Of a stretch of 64,000 nt of DNA, positions 1 through 8,749 are shown piece after piece. Source of the stretch: Saprospiraceae bacterium (GTDB lineage Bacteria > Bacteroidota > Bacteroidia > Chitinophagales > Saprospiraceae); the NCBI GenBank assembly GCA_016717655.1, contig JADKFC010000003.1:310001-374000 (forward strand), given 5' to 3'. Made by a program: the position numbers and the translations under genes. Below the pieces are notes generated by a model. It was not told the DNA's origin and searched no databases. It saw only the letters and a program-made list of their open reading frames with translations. How positions within the stretch are numbered: the first letter of the stretch is position 1; every line of letters begins with the position of its first letter.

Positions 1-2199
1 ACAGAGGATGTTCGCTTTTACAGCCACAGTGGCATTGACTTTAGGGGTACGGCCAGGGCCTTGTTTTTTCTGGGCAAAAAGGGAGGGGCCAGTACCATTA
101 CCCAGCAGCTGGCCAAACAATTTTTTACCCTGAGATCAAGCTCCTTTGTAAGGCGATCATGGCAAAAATTAAAAGAATGGGTCATTGCGGTAGAATTTGA
201 AAGGCGATATACCAAAGAAGAAATTCTGGCCATGTACCTCAACAAGTACGATTTTTTGTACGGGGCTATTGGGGTGAGTACCGCGGCCAAAACCTATTTT
301 GGTAAAAATCAAAAAGACCTTGATTACGATGAAGCTGCCATCCTGATCGGCATGCTGAAAAATCCATTTATCTACAATCCGAAGATCAATCAGGACAAAG
401 GCCTGCTGAGGCGGTCGGTGGTTTTGAAACAAATGGAAAAAGAGGGCTACCTCACCAGCGAAGAATACCTTAAATATTCCCGCAAAAAGATTGACATGAG
501 CAATTTTAACCGGGAGATGTACAACACAGGAGTAGCACCTTATTTCAGGGCAGAAGTGGTACAATGGGTTAAAAACCTGCTGGAAGATGACGAGTACCGC
601 AAGCCAGATGGCACCAAGTACAATATTTTTACCGATGGCTTGAAGATCCATACCACCATCGATTATAAGATGCAGGTACATGCTGAGGCAGCTATGCGCG
701 AACACATGATGGCCCTGCAGCGAAAATATTTTACCGTGTGGCAAGGCAAGGATCCATGGGTCTTTGATGCAGATGATGAAAAAAAGGCCATACGCAAAAG
801 TCATTTGTACGAACAGTTCAGACAATCACAGCGGTTCAGAGACCTGAGGGCCCATTACATGGGTGGGGTTACCAATCGCATCATGGAAGAAATAGACAAT
901 GCTAGGCTCAACGATATTGATATCTTCAGGCTCTACGATGCAGAAAAAGACAAGGCCCAGCTCAGTAAGTTGGTAGACCAGGGGACCATCACCAGTGATC
1001 AGGCCGACGTTTATAAAGAAATTCTTAGATCCGAACACTGGATGCTGCTCAAAAAACAGTGGAATGCCCTGCGAAAGGTAGCCGACAAACAATTTGTGAC
1101 GCCGGTGAGTATGAAGGTGTACGATTATGTAACCGGGGGAGAAAAAATGGTGAAGATGAGTCCCAGAGATTCGATCCGCCACCACCAGATGCACATGCAA
1201 ATTGGCACCGTGGGTGTAGATCCCAAATCAGGCGAAGTGAAATTCTGGATTGGGGGTATCAACCACAAGTACTTTCAGTATGATCACGTGACCTCCAACA
1301 GGCAGGTGGGCAGTACCTTCAAACCCTTTGTGTATGGCACTGCCATCATTGACCAGGCCATCTCGCCATGTTACAAGGTACAGGATATTGCTTATTGCAT
1401 CCAGGCCAACGACTCAGATTTTGGATTGACCAGTACCTGGTGCCCTTCTAACTCAGATGGCAAGTTTTCAGGTAGTTTTTTAACCTTGAAAGAAGGATTG
1501 AAAGAGTCGAAAAACTCCATTTCCGTCTACCTGATGAAGCAGCTTGGCAGTGTAGAAGCGGTAAGGAATTTTGTTGCCAATCTCAAGATCGACAAGAAAA
1601 AGATACCTGAGGCTCCTTCGATCTGTCTGGGTACTCCCGAATTGTCAGCCTTTGATCTTGCATCGGCCTATACAGCCTTTGCCAACAACGGCATCCATAC
1701 CAGTCCCATCTACGTGACCCATATTACCGATAAAAACGGAAGGACCATCTATACTGCCATACCTGAACAGAAGAAGGCCATCAATCCCTCCTACAATTAC
1801 GTAATAGTAGACATGCTGAAATACGTTGCAGAGGTGATTGCCAAAAAGTTCAAAAGTGAAATAGCCGGAAAAACGGGAACTACCAACAATTACAAAGACG
1901 GCTGGTACGTAGGATTTACGCCCAACCTCGTGGTCTCTACCTGGGTGGGAGGAGATGCCGAATGGATTCGATTCAACACATTGGCTGATGGCCAGGGAGC
2001 CGTAATGGCCCGACCCTTTTTTGAAAAGCTGCTGACCCGGGTTGAAAGAGATCCCACCATTGATTTTGACGAAAGTGCCAGGTTTGTTAAACCAGAGGAA
2101 TTGTCTGTAGAGTTGGATTGCAGCAAGTACGATGCCATCAACCAGCAAGGGGGGCCGGTGAAACAGCCCAACGATGAATTTGAAGAAGAGGATAACTAA
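1..2199 (+). CDS. Class A penicillin-binding protein (PBP1A-like), 5' truncated by the window edge
   Basis: Bifunctional peptidoglycan glycosyltransferase and DD-transpeptidase, anchored in the inner membrane and acting in the periplasm. The frame is open to base 1, so the gene starts upstream. The first visible codons give TEDVRFYSHSGID, the GT51 catalytic motif with its glutamate, followed by GGASTITQQLAKQ. The transpeptidase motifs are present in order: STFK (Ser codon at 1312), SKN (around 1507) and KTGT (1870). The N-terminal membrane anchor and the start of the GT51 domain lie outside the window. The C-terminus is acidic and ends in NDEFEEEDN. A 100-base gap separates it from prc. Identification is firm; the choice between PBP1A and other class A paralogues is not. 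Confidence 0.95.
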   Translation, partial: TEDVRFYSHSGIDFRGTARALFFLGKKGGASTITQQLAKQFFTLRSSSFVRRSWQKLKEWVIAVEFERRYTKEEILAMYLNKYDFLYGAIGVSTAAKTYFGKNQKDLDYDEAAILIGMLKNPFIYNPKINQDKGLLRRSVVLKQMEKEGYLTSEEYLKYSRKKIDMSNFNREMYNTGVAPYFRAEVVQWVKNLLEDDEYRKPDGTKYNIFTDGLKIHTTIDYKMQVHAEAAMREHMMALQRKYFTVWQGKDPWVFDADDEKKAIRKSHLYEQFRQSQRFRDLRAHYMGGVTNRIMEEIDNARLNDIDIFRLYDAEKDKAQLSKLVDQGTITSDQADVYKEILRSEHWMLLKKQWNALRKVADKQFVTPVSMKVYDYVTGGEKMVKMSPRDSIRHHQMHMQIGTVGVDPKSGEVKFWIGGINHKYFQYDHVTSNRQVGSTFKPFVYGTAIIDQAISPCYKVQDIAYCIQANDSDFGLTSTWCPSNSDGKFSGSFLTLKEGLKESKNSISVYLMKQLGSVEAVRNFVANLKIDKKKIPEAPSICLGTPELSAFDLASAYTAFANNGIHTSPIYVTHITDKNGRTIYTAIPEQKKAINPSYNYVIVDMLKYVAEVIAKKFKSEIAGKTGTTNNYKDGWYVGFTPNLVVSTWVGGDAEWIRFNTLADGQGAVMARPFFEKLLTRVERDPTIDFDESARFVKPEELSVELDCSKYDAINQQGGPVKQPNDEFEEEDN

Positions 2200-2301
2200 A
2201 ATCCTGTCCGGTTGTTAGGATAAAGTTAAAAATAGACAGATTTAGGCTAAATCACATAACTTAGCTGTTCTTTATTAGTTATTATATTGGTTAACAAATT
2301 G

Positions 2302-4448
2302 ATGAAAAGTATGATATACAAAAGTTCTGTGGTACTTGCCCTGATCTTAGGCTTTGTGGGCTTCAAATCCATGCAGCCCACCATTACCGGAGATGATAAG
2401 GAAAGCCTGATCATCAGCGCCATGCTTCAGTACGTGGACAATGTGCATTTTGCCCCCCAACCCATCGATGATGAATTGTCGAAGTTTGTGTTTAAAACTT
2501 ACCTTGAGAGGGAGTAGACGGAGGCAAACGTTATTTTACGCAAGGCGATATTGATCAGTTGAATGCTCATCAATTGCAGATCGACGACCAGATCAATCGC
2601 AGGTCATTTGATTTTTTTAATCAATCGCTGGGCATGCTTGAAAAAAGAATGGCCCTGGCAGAGACCTACTACAATGAAATCATAGATCAACCCTTTGACC
2701 TCAACCAGAATCGTAAGATAGAATTGGATGAAGAAAAGAAACCTTACGCTAAAGATGAGGCTCAACTCAAACAATACTGGAAAGACTTTTTGACCTATGA
2801 GGTAATTACCCGACTCGACAGAAAGATGGACGAGCAGGCAGATAGTAAAGAAAACAAAGAGCCCAAAAAGAGTGAAGCAGAGTTGTTGGAGGATGTAAGA
2901 AAAGACATCAAAAAAACCTTTGGCGACTGGTTCAACAGGCTCAGAAAGCTAAGGAGGAGTGATCGTTTTGAATCGTATGTAGGTTCGATCAGCAATTATT
3001 TTGATCCCCATACCGATTTTTTCAATCCCAAAGAAAAGCAAGACTTTGACATCAACATGGGTGGCAAGCTCGAAGGCATTGGAGCCAGGTTGCAACAAGA
3101 TGGCGATTACATCAAAGTGAGCGACATCGTTACCGGAGGTCCTGCATGGAAAGGCAAGGAACTGGAGGCCAATGACATCATCCTTTCTGCGGCACAGGAG
3201 GGCAAGGAGCCTGTAGAACTGGCGGGAATGCGCGTTGACGATGCGGTGACCCACATCAGGGGTAAAAAAGGTACCAAGGTAACCCTGATGGTTAAAAAAC
3301 AGGACGGTACCGTCAAACAGATCACCATTACCAGAGATGAAGTTATTTTGGACGAGTCATTTGCAAGGTCGGTTATTTTTGACATGCCGGGTGTGATCAA
3401 TAACATTGGCTATATCAAGCTGCCCAAGTTTTATTCTTCGTTTGAAAATGAAAACGGCAATAGCTGCGCGGTGGATGTAGCGAGAGAAGTAGAAAAACTA
3501 AAAGAAAACAAGGTCAATGGCATCATCCTTGATTTGAGGAACAATACAGGAGGCAGTCTCAACGATGTAGTAGACATGTCTGGTTTGTTTATTGAGCAGG
3601 GTCCTATTGTACAGGTGAAATCAAGGCAAGCTAAGCCCTATGTTCACCAGGACAGGGACAGCAGGGTGCAATACGACGGACCGCTTATCATCATGGTCAA
3701 CAGCATGAGTGCTTCGGCATCAGAAATTATAGCCGCTGCTATGCAGGATTACGGCAGGGCGGTGATTGTAGGAAGTGCCAGTACTTTTGGCAAGGGCTCG
3801 GTTCAAAGATTTTTTGACCTGGACAAGGCCGTTTCCGGCAGCGAAGATTTGAAGCCACTGGGAGAGATCAAGATGACCGTTCAGAAATTTTACAGGGTCA
3901 ACGGAGGATCTACTCAATTGAAAGGAGTGGTACCCGATGTTGTATTGCCCGATAACTACATGTATATTGATGTAGGTGAAAAAGAGTATGAGAATGCCAT
4001 GGAGTGGACCGAAATTGCCCCTCAGAGTTATGCGCAGCAGGTGGTGAAAATGGAGCACCTGAGCAGCATCATTGAGAAGAGCAAAAAGAGGGTAGCCGGA
4101 GATGAAAGATTTAAAAGTGTGCAGGAAAACGCCAAAAGGCTGAAAAAGAACAGAGATGAATCGGTAGTCAATCTTTCGTTGAAGGATTACAGAGCCCAGA
4201 TGGATGTTCTTGAAAAAGAAGCCAAAAAATATGAAGAATTGTATAAAACCGAGTTGAAGGGATTTGGTGTAAAGAACCTGCCTCAGGATTTGGCCGGTAT
4301 CGATGCAGATGAATCTAAAAAAGCCAGAAATGAAGACTGGTTTAAAGAAATGAAAAAAGACTTTTACCTGACCGAGACCATGAATGTAATGAAAGACATG
4401 ATTACCGGTGAAAAATCATTTACCTATCTGGTAGAAAAGATAAAATAA
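2302..4448 (+). CDS. prc: Carboxy-terminal processing protease Prc/Tsp (S41A), frame broken near 2511
   Basis: Periplasmic serine protease that trims or degrades proteins from the C-terminus. An N-terminal piece (from ATG 2302, signal anchor IYKSSVVLALILGFVGF) runs into a stop at 2515. The next frame resumes as VDGGKRYFTQGDIDQLNAHQ, which fits the family's conserved region after the helical N-domain. Adding one G to the GGG run at 2511-2513 joins them (LERGVDGGKRYF) into about 715 residues. The PDZ domain lies near residues 250-330. The catalytic Ser is in SMSASASE and the Lys in STFGKGSVQ. An upstream in-frame TTG at 2287 is a less likely start. Either a sequencing error or a real inactivating indel. 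Confidence 0.88.
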
Positions 4449-4490
4449 CAAAGCCTTCTAATACAGAACGTTTAAAGCTACCAAGTTTTT

Positions 4491-4524
4491 GGGGAGTTAT
4501 CCGAAAGGAGCTCCCCTTTTTTTT
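4491..4524 (+). terminator. Rho-independent terminator after prc
   Basis: GGGGAG at 4491-4496 pairs perfectly with CTCCCC at 4511-4516 around a 14-base loop, followed by a run of eight T. It lies 43 bases after the prc stop and before the next promoter. Confidence 0.8.
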
Positions 4525-4581
4525 GTGTATATAAAGCATAAAAAGCGAAGGCAAAGCACTCGTTTTGCGGCGGGTAATGAT

Positions 4582-4589
4582 TATATTTG
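4582..4589 (+). promoter_or_regulatory. Bacteroidota -7 promoter element TATATTTG
   Basis: An exact match to the phylum's TAnnTTTG -7 consensus, 18 bases before ATG 4607. A TTTG at 4564-4567 could be a -33 element but its 14-base spacing is shorter than usual. The element supports 4607 over the upstream TTG at 4565 as the translation start. Confidence 0.55.
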
Positions 4590-4606
4590 TGTATAAAGTA
4601 AACCAT

Positions 4607-5158
4607 ATGGAAACCGACCATTTATACCAATTGATGTACCCTATCGGAAAGTTTGAAAGTCCTGCCTTTGTAGGAGAAAACGAGATAGAGCGATGGATTC
4701 AAACCATTGAAGATTTGCCCACTGAAGTAGAGGGACTAATTGAGGGCTTGACCGGCAAAGAGTGGCAATGGAAATATCGTCCGCATGGATGGAGCATTGC
4801 ACAGGTGGTACACCATATGTGTGATAGTCATACCAATGCCTTGTTAAGATTTAAACTGGCGCTGACCGAAGATACGCCTACCATCAAACCCTATAAAGAG
4901 GGACTATGGGCCCAGCTGGAAGACTACCGACCTGAGTACCTTCATTACTCCATTCAAATGCTGGAGGCAGTTCATGCCAAGTTTGTAATTTTGTTGCGTA
5001 CGATGGATATACACCAATTCCATAACCGCAGTTATTTTCATCCGGAGAGTCATAAAAACTACACCCTGGGTGAGGCTTTGGCCTTGTACGACTGGCATAG
5101 CAGACACCACCTGGCACATATTCACCAGGCCTTGGATTTTAAGGGAGAATTTGAATAA
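4607..5158 (+). CDS. DinB/YfiT-family putative metal-dependent enzyme
   Basis: A 183-residue four-helix-bundle protein of the DinB superfamily, closest by eye to the YfiT/BstA group. This is seen in the opening YPIGKFESP, the RPHGWSIAQVVHHMCDSH segment and the C-terminal WHSRHHLAHI. The histidines in HH, DSH and HHLAH are the expected metal ligands. Members of this group transfer thiols such as bacillithiol or act as hydrolases; the substrate here cannot be read from the sequence. It is probably a single-gene unit. The start was chosen at ATG 4607 because the upstream TTG precedes the promoter element and the family begins at this point. Confidence 0.85.
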   Translation: METDHLYQLMYPIGKFESPAFVGENEIERWIQTIEDLPTEVEGLIEGLTGKEWQWKYRPHGWSIAQVVHHMCDSHTNALLRFKLALTEDTPTIKPYKEGLWAQLEDYRPEYLHYSIQMLEAVHAKFVILLRTMDIHQFHNRSYFHPESHKNYTLGEALALYDWHSRHHLAHIHQALDFKGEFE

Positions 5159-5190
5159 AAAAAAGACCGCCAGTTCTTTACTGGCGGCCC
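5157..5190 (-). terminator. Rho-independent terminator for the hsp20 pair
   Basis: CCGCCAGT (5167-5174) and ACTGGCGG (5180-5187) form a perfect eight-base stem with a five-base loop. On the minus strand the stem is followed by TCTTTTTTTT, so it terminates the two small heat shock genes reading leftward. The T run overlaps the stop codon region of the convergent DinB gene. Confidence 0.85.
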
Positions 5191-5224
5191 AACAATCAAA
5201 ACCTTATGAAAAACACTATTTACT

Positions 5225-5632
5225 TTATTCTACTCTGATCTTTTTCAGATCTTCGTTTTTTGCTTCTTTTTTATGGAGTGTCAGGCTCAACATGCCATCG
5301 GTATATTCGGCCTTAATCCTATTGATATCAACAGAATCGGGGAGGGTAAAGTTTCGTTTGAAGCTTGAATAATTGAACTCTTTTCGCTTCACCGCAGCAC
5401 CTTCCGGCAGGACCGGATTTTCCTTTTCCGCAGATACAATGAGTTGGTTTTTATCGACGCTGATGTTAAAATCTCCCTTTTCCAGTCCGGGGGCAGCAAG
5501 GATGATTTGAAAATTGTCATCGTGCTCCACAATATTGGCCGAAGGGATGGAGAGGGTAATGTCTGCACCTACCATCTCACTGATGCTCCTGTTGAGGATT
5601 TGGTCGAATATGTTTGAAACGTTGTACATCAT
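5225..5632 (-). CDS. Small heat shock protein Hsp20, second copy of a tandem pair
   Basis: A 135-residue ATP-independent holdase chaperone of the cytoplasm. The alpha-crystallin domain covers roughly residues 30-120: PSANIVEHDDNFQIILAAPG at its start, then the conserved A-x-x-x-D-G-x-L turn as AEYTDGMLSLTL. It lies 17 bases downstream of the other Hsp20 gene and shares its terminator, so the two are probably one transcript. The copies have diverged widely outside the core, so they may form hetero-oligomers or serve different clients. The second point is inference. Confidence 0.93.
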   Translation of the reverse strand: MMYNVSNIFDQILNRSISEMVGADITLSIPSANIVEHDDNFQIILAAPGLEKGDFNISVDKNQLIVSAEKENPVLPEGAAVKRKEFNYSSFKRNFTLPDSVDINRIKAEYTDGMLSLTLHKKEAKNEDLKKIRVE

Positions 5633-5649
5633 TTTAATATTGTTTTGGG

Positions 5650-6084
5650 TTAGAGAATGGTGATGGATTTAGGTTTGGCATCTTCTGCTTTGGTAAGGCT
5701 GAGCACCAGGATGCCATTGTTGTAAGTAGCACCAATGTTTTCCTTGTTTACCTTGTCGCTAAGCGTAAAGACCCTTTTGAAATTGGGTTGGTAAAGCTCT
5801 CTGTAGATGGCCTTGCCCTGTGAGTTGCCATTTTCTCTTTCAGTGGTGATGACCAATTGGTTGTTTTCCATGTGGATGTCGATTTGTTCCTTTTGGAAGC
5901 CCGGCAATGCCACCGAAATCTCATATTTGTCTGTGTATTCTACAATGTTGGCGGCTGGGGTTGCGTACTTTTTCTCCTGGTCTTTCACCACATCCTGAAC
6001 CGGTGTATTCAACACTTCGTGGAGCAAGTTGGAAAAGATGGGAGCATTTCTAAATCCCGGATTTTTTCTAAATTTGGTATGCAT
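5650..6084 (-). CDS. Small heat shock protein Hsp20, first copy of a tandem pair
   Basis: A 144-residue Hsp20 chaperone. The alpha-crystallin domain begins at TPAANIVEYTDKYEISVALPG and ends with ATYNNGILVLSLTK. The N-terminal arm contains FRNAPIFSNLLHEVLN, which resembles the matching arm of the neighbour. It is the promoter-proximal gene of the pair. Its upstream region holds a long inverted repeat and several TGACA/TGTCA copies that may be regulatory. The start at ATG 6084 is the only reasonable one. Confidence 0.93.
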   Translation of the reverse strand: MHTKFRKNPGFRNAPIFSNLLHEVLNTPVQDVVKDQEKKYATPAANIVEYTDKYEISVALPGFQKEQIDIHMENNQLVITTERENGNSQGKAIYRELYQPNFKRVFTLSDKVNKENIGATYNNGILVLSLTKAEDAKPKSITIL

Positions 6085-6138
6085 GACAATATTTTTTTTA
6101 GTTAATTAATTTTCTACACCAGATCAAAGAGAATACCA

Positions 6139-6215
6139 ATGCCATTTTTCGGGAATAATTGTCAGTTTTAAGCCAATCAATGTGCCATAATGACAGTATT
6201 TTATTGAAATGGCAT
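6139..6215. promoter_or_regulatory. Inverted repeat and TGACA-type motifs upstream of hsp20
   Basis: ATGCCATTT (6139-6147) is the exact reverse complement of AAATGGCAT (6207-6215). TGACA or TGTCA words recur between and after the arms. This lies in the roughly 220-base space between the leftward hsp20 pair and rightward nadK, so it could be a stress operator. No known operator consensus (for example CIRCE or HAIR) is visible. Confidence 0.3.
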
Positions 6216-6280
6216 GACATATTGACATTAATCACTGCAAATAGTGATAAAGAATGGGAGGGAGAATACTTGATTCGTTG

Positions 6281-6288
6281 TATCTTTG
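6281..6288 (+). promoter_or_regulatory. -7 promoter element TATCTTTG for nadK
   Basis: Matches TAnnTTTG, 17 bases before the TTG start of NAD kinase. No clear -33 TTG is found at the usual spacing. Confidence 0.5.
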
Positions 6289-6305
6289 AAATCTAAGACA
6301 GGCCG

Positions 6306-7187
6306 TTGAAAATTTTATTATTTACAAATCTGGTAAAACAGGGCGATGAGCACTTTCTGCGCCAGTTGATGGATAAGCTGGATGAAAAAGGCATAACGGT
6401 TGGTGTTATGCATGCAGGCCTGTTGGATGTTTTGGCCATGGTTAGACCGGGCGTGGAATATGCCTTGGTGAACAATAAAGAAGAGTTGAGTGCTTTTGGC
6501 CCCGATTTTATTCTTTCTCTGGGAGGTGATGGCACCATCTTAAAAGCAGCTACCTTAGCCTGTGAGCCCAAAATACCCCTTTTGGGTATCAACCTGGGGC
6601 GACTTGGATTTTTATCCAGTGTTGAAAAATCATTGGCTACCTCAGCCATAGACAAATTGGTAGAAGGCAGTTATATCGTGGAAGAGCGCAGCATGTGGTC
6701 GGTCAGAAGCAACCAGGCTTTGTTTCGCGAGCTGCCCTTCGCCTCCAACGATTTTACCATCCACAAACGGGATACCTCTTCGATGATCTCCATTCATACC
6801 TACATCAACGGAGAGTACCTAAATACCTATTGGGCTGATGGTTTGATTGTAGCCACCCCAACCGGATCTACCGGTTACTCCCTGGCTTGCGGCGGTCCCA
6901 TTATTTTTCCGGGTTCAAAAAGTTTTGTGATCACACCCATTGCTCCCCATAATCTCAATGTACGACCGCTTGTCATCCGCGATGATGTAGAGATCAGTTT
7001 TGAAATAGAAGGCAGGGCAGAAAACTTTCTTTGCACCATGGATTCAAGATTTGAAACCATCAGCGATGACTATAAAATTGCGGTTCAAAAATCGCAACAC
7101 AGCACCCAGCTTGTGCTGCTGGAGGGAATGCGGTACATGGCCACCATGCGGGAAAAACTGCTATGGGGACTAGACCGCAGAAATTAA
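6306..7187 (+). CDS. nadK: NAD kinase
   Basis: Phosphorylates NAD to NADP in the cytoplasm, using ATP or polyphosphate. The 293-residue protein has the diagnostic GGDGT at residues 73-77. It also has the later TPTGSTGYSLACGGPI and APHNLNVRP segments that bind NAD. The start codon is TTG: the only in-frame codons between it and an upstream TAA (6294) are GAC, AGG and CCG, so there is no ATG alternative. It is convergent with the next gene, with four bases between the stop codons. Length is normal for the family. Confidence 0.96.
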   Translation: MKILLFTNLVKQGDEHFLRQLMDKLDEKGITVGVMHAGLLDVLAMVRPGVEYALVNNKEELSAFGPDFILSLGGDGTILKAATLACEPKIPLLGINLGRLGFLSSVEKSLATSAIDKLVEGSYIVEERSMWSVRSNQALFRELPFASNDFTIHKRDTSSMISIHTYINGEYLNTYWADGLIVATPTGSTGYSLACGGPIIFPGSKSFVITPIAPHNLNVRPLVIRDDVEISFEIEGRAENFLCTMDSRFETISDDYKIAVQKSQHSTQLVLLEGMRYMATMREKLLWGLDRRN

Positions 7188-7191
7188 GACT

Positions 7192-7695
7192 TTAACCAAA
7201 AATTCTTTTTATTCCCCACCTCAACAGCAGAATCATACCCAAAAATAGCAGGGCAAACTGGTAAAATGGCATGTAGGTAAAAACTACAATGTGGGTTTTT
7301 TCCAGGATCCAGAGCAGGATGATCAATACAGTTAGAAAAAATACCAGACCCCCTATTTTATCGAAGCCCGGAATGTGTTGAAAATCTACATTCCTCCTGA
7401 TCAACCACAAGGTAACCACCATGCACAAGACCGGAAGAATCTGGGTATAAATATTGGCATTGAGGATGCTGCCTCTCTCAAAAAAGAACATATACGCGCT
7501 AAGGGTGAGGGCAAAGATACCGGGAATGCAGGCCAGATAGACCAGGGTAGAATACAGGTATTTCCAGGGGGACAAATGACCCTCGTTTTTTCCAAAAATC
7601 ATAGCCAGAAAGGCCGTCAACGGCAGGGCTGTAAATAAGGTAAGCAGGGTGCCCGGATTTTGAGAGCAGTGGCTGAAAAATTCTCCCAGTGTCAT
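7192..7695 (-). CDS. Small multi-pass membrane protein of unknown function
   Basis: A 167-residue protein with about four or five hydrophobic segments: LLTLFTALPLTAFLAMIF, YLYSTLVYLACIPGIFALTL, ILPVLCMVVTLWLI, LVFFLTVLIILLWIL and FALLFLGMILLLRW. The loops are short and the C-terminus is basic (GIKRIFG). I do not recognise a functional family and no catalytic motif is evident. The start is placed at the ATG giving MTLGEFFSHC rather than the upstream ATG 7728, because the added residues are charged and precede the first helix. It may be transcribed after the GSCFA gene upstream on the same strand, with a 62-base gap. Confidence 0.7.
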   Translation of the reverse strand: MTLGEFFSHCSQNPGTLLTLFTALPLTAFLAMIFGKNEGHLSPWKYLYSTLVYLACIPGIFALTLSAYMFFFERGSILNANIYTQILPVLCMVVTLWLIRRNVDFQHIPGFDKIGGLVFFLTVLIILLWILEKTHIVVFTYMPFYQFALLFLGMILLLRWGIKRIFG

Positions 7696-7757
7696 GTGAA
7701 ATTTGGATTTATGGGTAAAGATAATCAATCCAACCCTTTGTTACCGGATTTTGCTTT

Positions 7758-8717
7758 TCACAATAGGGCTTCGATGTCAAAGGGTCGGCCCAGCCTGGGA
7801 TTGAGGGCCGTTAGCTGGTCTTTGATCTGCACCAGGTGCCGCTGATAGTCATTCGTGTTTACCAGGGGCCGGTGACCCAAAAATGCATTGATGCCAACCA
7901 CCTCTTGGATGAGTTTAAGTGTTGGCTCATCAAAGTATCGATCGCTAAATTTTTGCCAAAGGTATTCCACTGCCATGGAGTTGGGGTGGATGAGGTCGTC
8001 AGCATAAAACCGATAATCTCTGAGGTCGTCCATCAGTATTTCATAAGCGGGAAAATAGGCTATGGCAGGTCTTAGTGCCATTGCCTCGTACATTCCTGTC
8101 AAGAGGAGAGCCTTGCTCAACTGATTGTTTTCAAGACCATCTTTGGTGTGGCGGACGGGGCTTAGCGTCAAAACAAGCCTGCAAGCCGGATGGATGGCTA
8201 TCAGTTGGTCGTAGAATGAGGTCAGACTTTCTACAATCTCATTTTGTGTTAATAGTCTTTTATTGAACAGATGTTGTGGTTGTTTGTGGCAATTGGAAAC
8301 AACTTGCTGCTTAGAGTTGGTCTCATAGACCCAGGCAGTGCCCAGGGTTAAAAAAAGAAAGGATGCCGATTCGAGGTGTTGTCGGGTCTTTGTTAATGCC
8401 CCGTTGATTTGACTTATGACAAAGGAAGGATCGGCATGGTTGAAAGAACTGTGAAACTGGTGGTGGGCAAATACCCCTTCTCTTTCTATGAGCTGATCTT
8501 CGGTGATCAGTGAAGGGAAACGCATGGCTTGTATCAAATAAGCAGCTGTGACTGGATTGTAGAAGGTACCCAGGGGATTGGAAAAGGCATTAAACCTCAG
8601 CTTTTCGAGTTTTTCACCCAGGTTGTCAGCAAAACAAGATCCGAGAAGGACCACAGTGTCGGCATAGCTGAGGGAGAGGTCCGACTTATTTATTTTTAAT
8701 TCTGTGCGAAAACGCAT
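7758..8717 (-). CDS. GSCFA-domain (SGNH-like) putative esterase
   Basis: A 319-residue protein of the GSCFA family, named for the motif seen here as LLGSCFADNLGEKL near residue 25. The Ser in GSCFA is the probable nucleophile. NPLGTFYNP and the later DDLIHPNSMAVEYLW, with its D-x-x-H pair, complete an SGNH-hydrolase-like set. There is no signal peptide, so it probably acts in the cytosol. The natural substrate of the family is unknown. A TAnnTTTG element lies just upstream and faces the divergent gene at 8750. Family assignment is firm, the reaction is inferred. Confidence 0.88.
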   Translation of the reverse strand: MRFRTELKINKSDLSLSYADTVVLLGSCFADNLGEKLEKLRFNAFSNPLGTFYNPVTAAYLIQAMRFPSLITEDQLIEREGVFAHHQFHSSFNHADPSFVISQINGALTKTRQHLESASFLFLTLGTAWVYETNSKQQVVSNCHKQPQHLFNKRLLTQNEIVESLTSFYDQLIAIHPACRLVLTLSPVRHTKDGLENNQLSKALLLTGMYEAMALRPAIAYFPAYEILMDDLRDYRFYADDLIHPNSMAVEYLWQKFSDRYFDEPTLKLIQEVVGINAFLGHRPLVNTNDYQRHLVQIKDQLTALNPRLGRPFDIEALL

Positions 8718-8734
8718 TATTTGATAATTTTACC

Positions 8735-8742
8735 CAAAAGTA
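8735..8742 (-). promoter_or_regulatory. -7 promoter element for the GSCFA gene
   Basis: CAAAAGTA on the plus strand reads TACTTTTG on the minus strand, an exact TAnnTTTG. It leaves a leader of about ten bases before the ATG at 8717. It lies in the 32-base gap between divergent genes. Confidence 0.45.
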
Positions 8743-8749
8743 TAAAGGA

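Noticed and set aside
826..1200. Long minus-strand frames opposite the penicillin-binding protein (also 169-825, 1645-2148)
   Set aside because: They lie fully within a well-supported gene and have no family features.
2500..2560. Programmed frameshift in prc
   Set aside because: No slippery heptamer or downstream structure is evident, and many similar breaks at homopolymers elsewhere suggest sequencing error.
5070..5372. Plus-strand frame of 100 residues across the DinB stop and hsp20
   Set aside because: It runs through the terminator hairpin and opposite a firm Hsp20 gene.
6205..6225. Sigma-54 promoter resembling TGGCA-N-TTG
   Set aside because: The -12 GC is missing and spacing is wrong. 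No sigma-54 activator is seen in the window.
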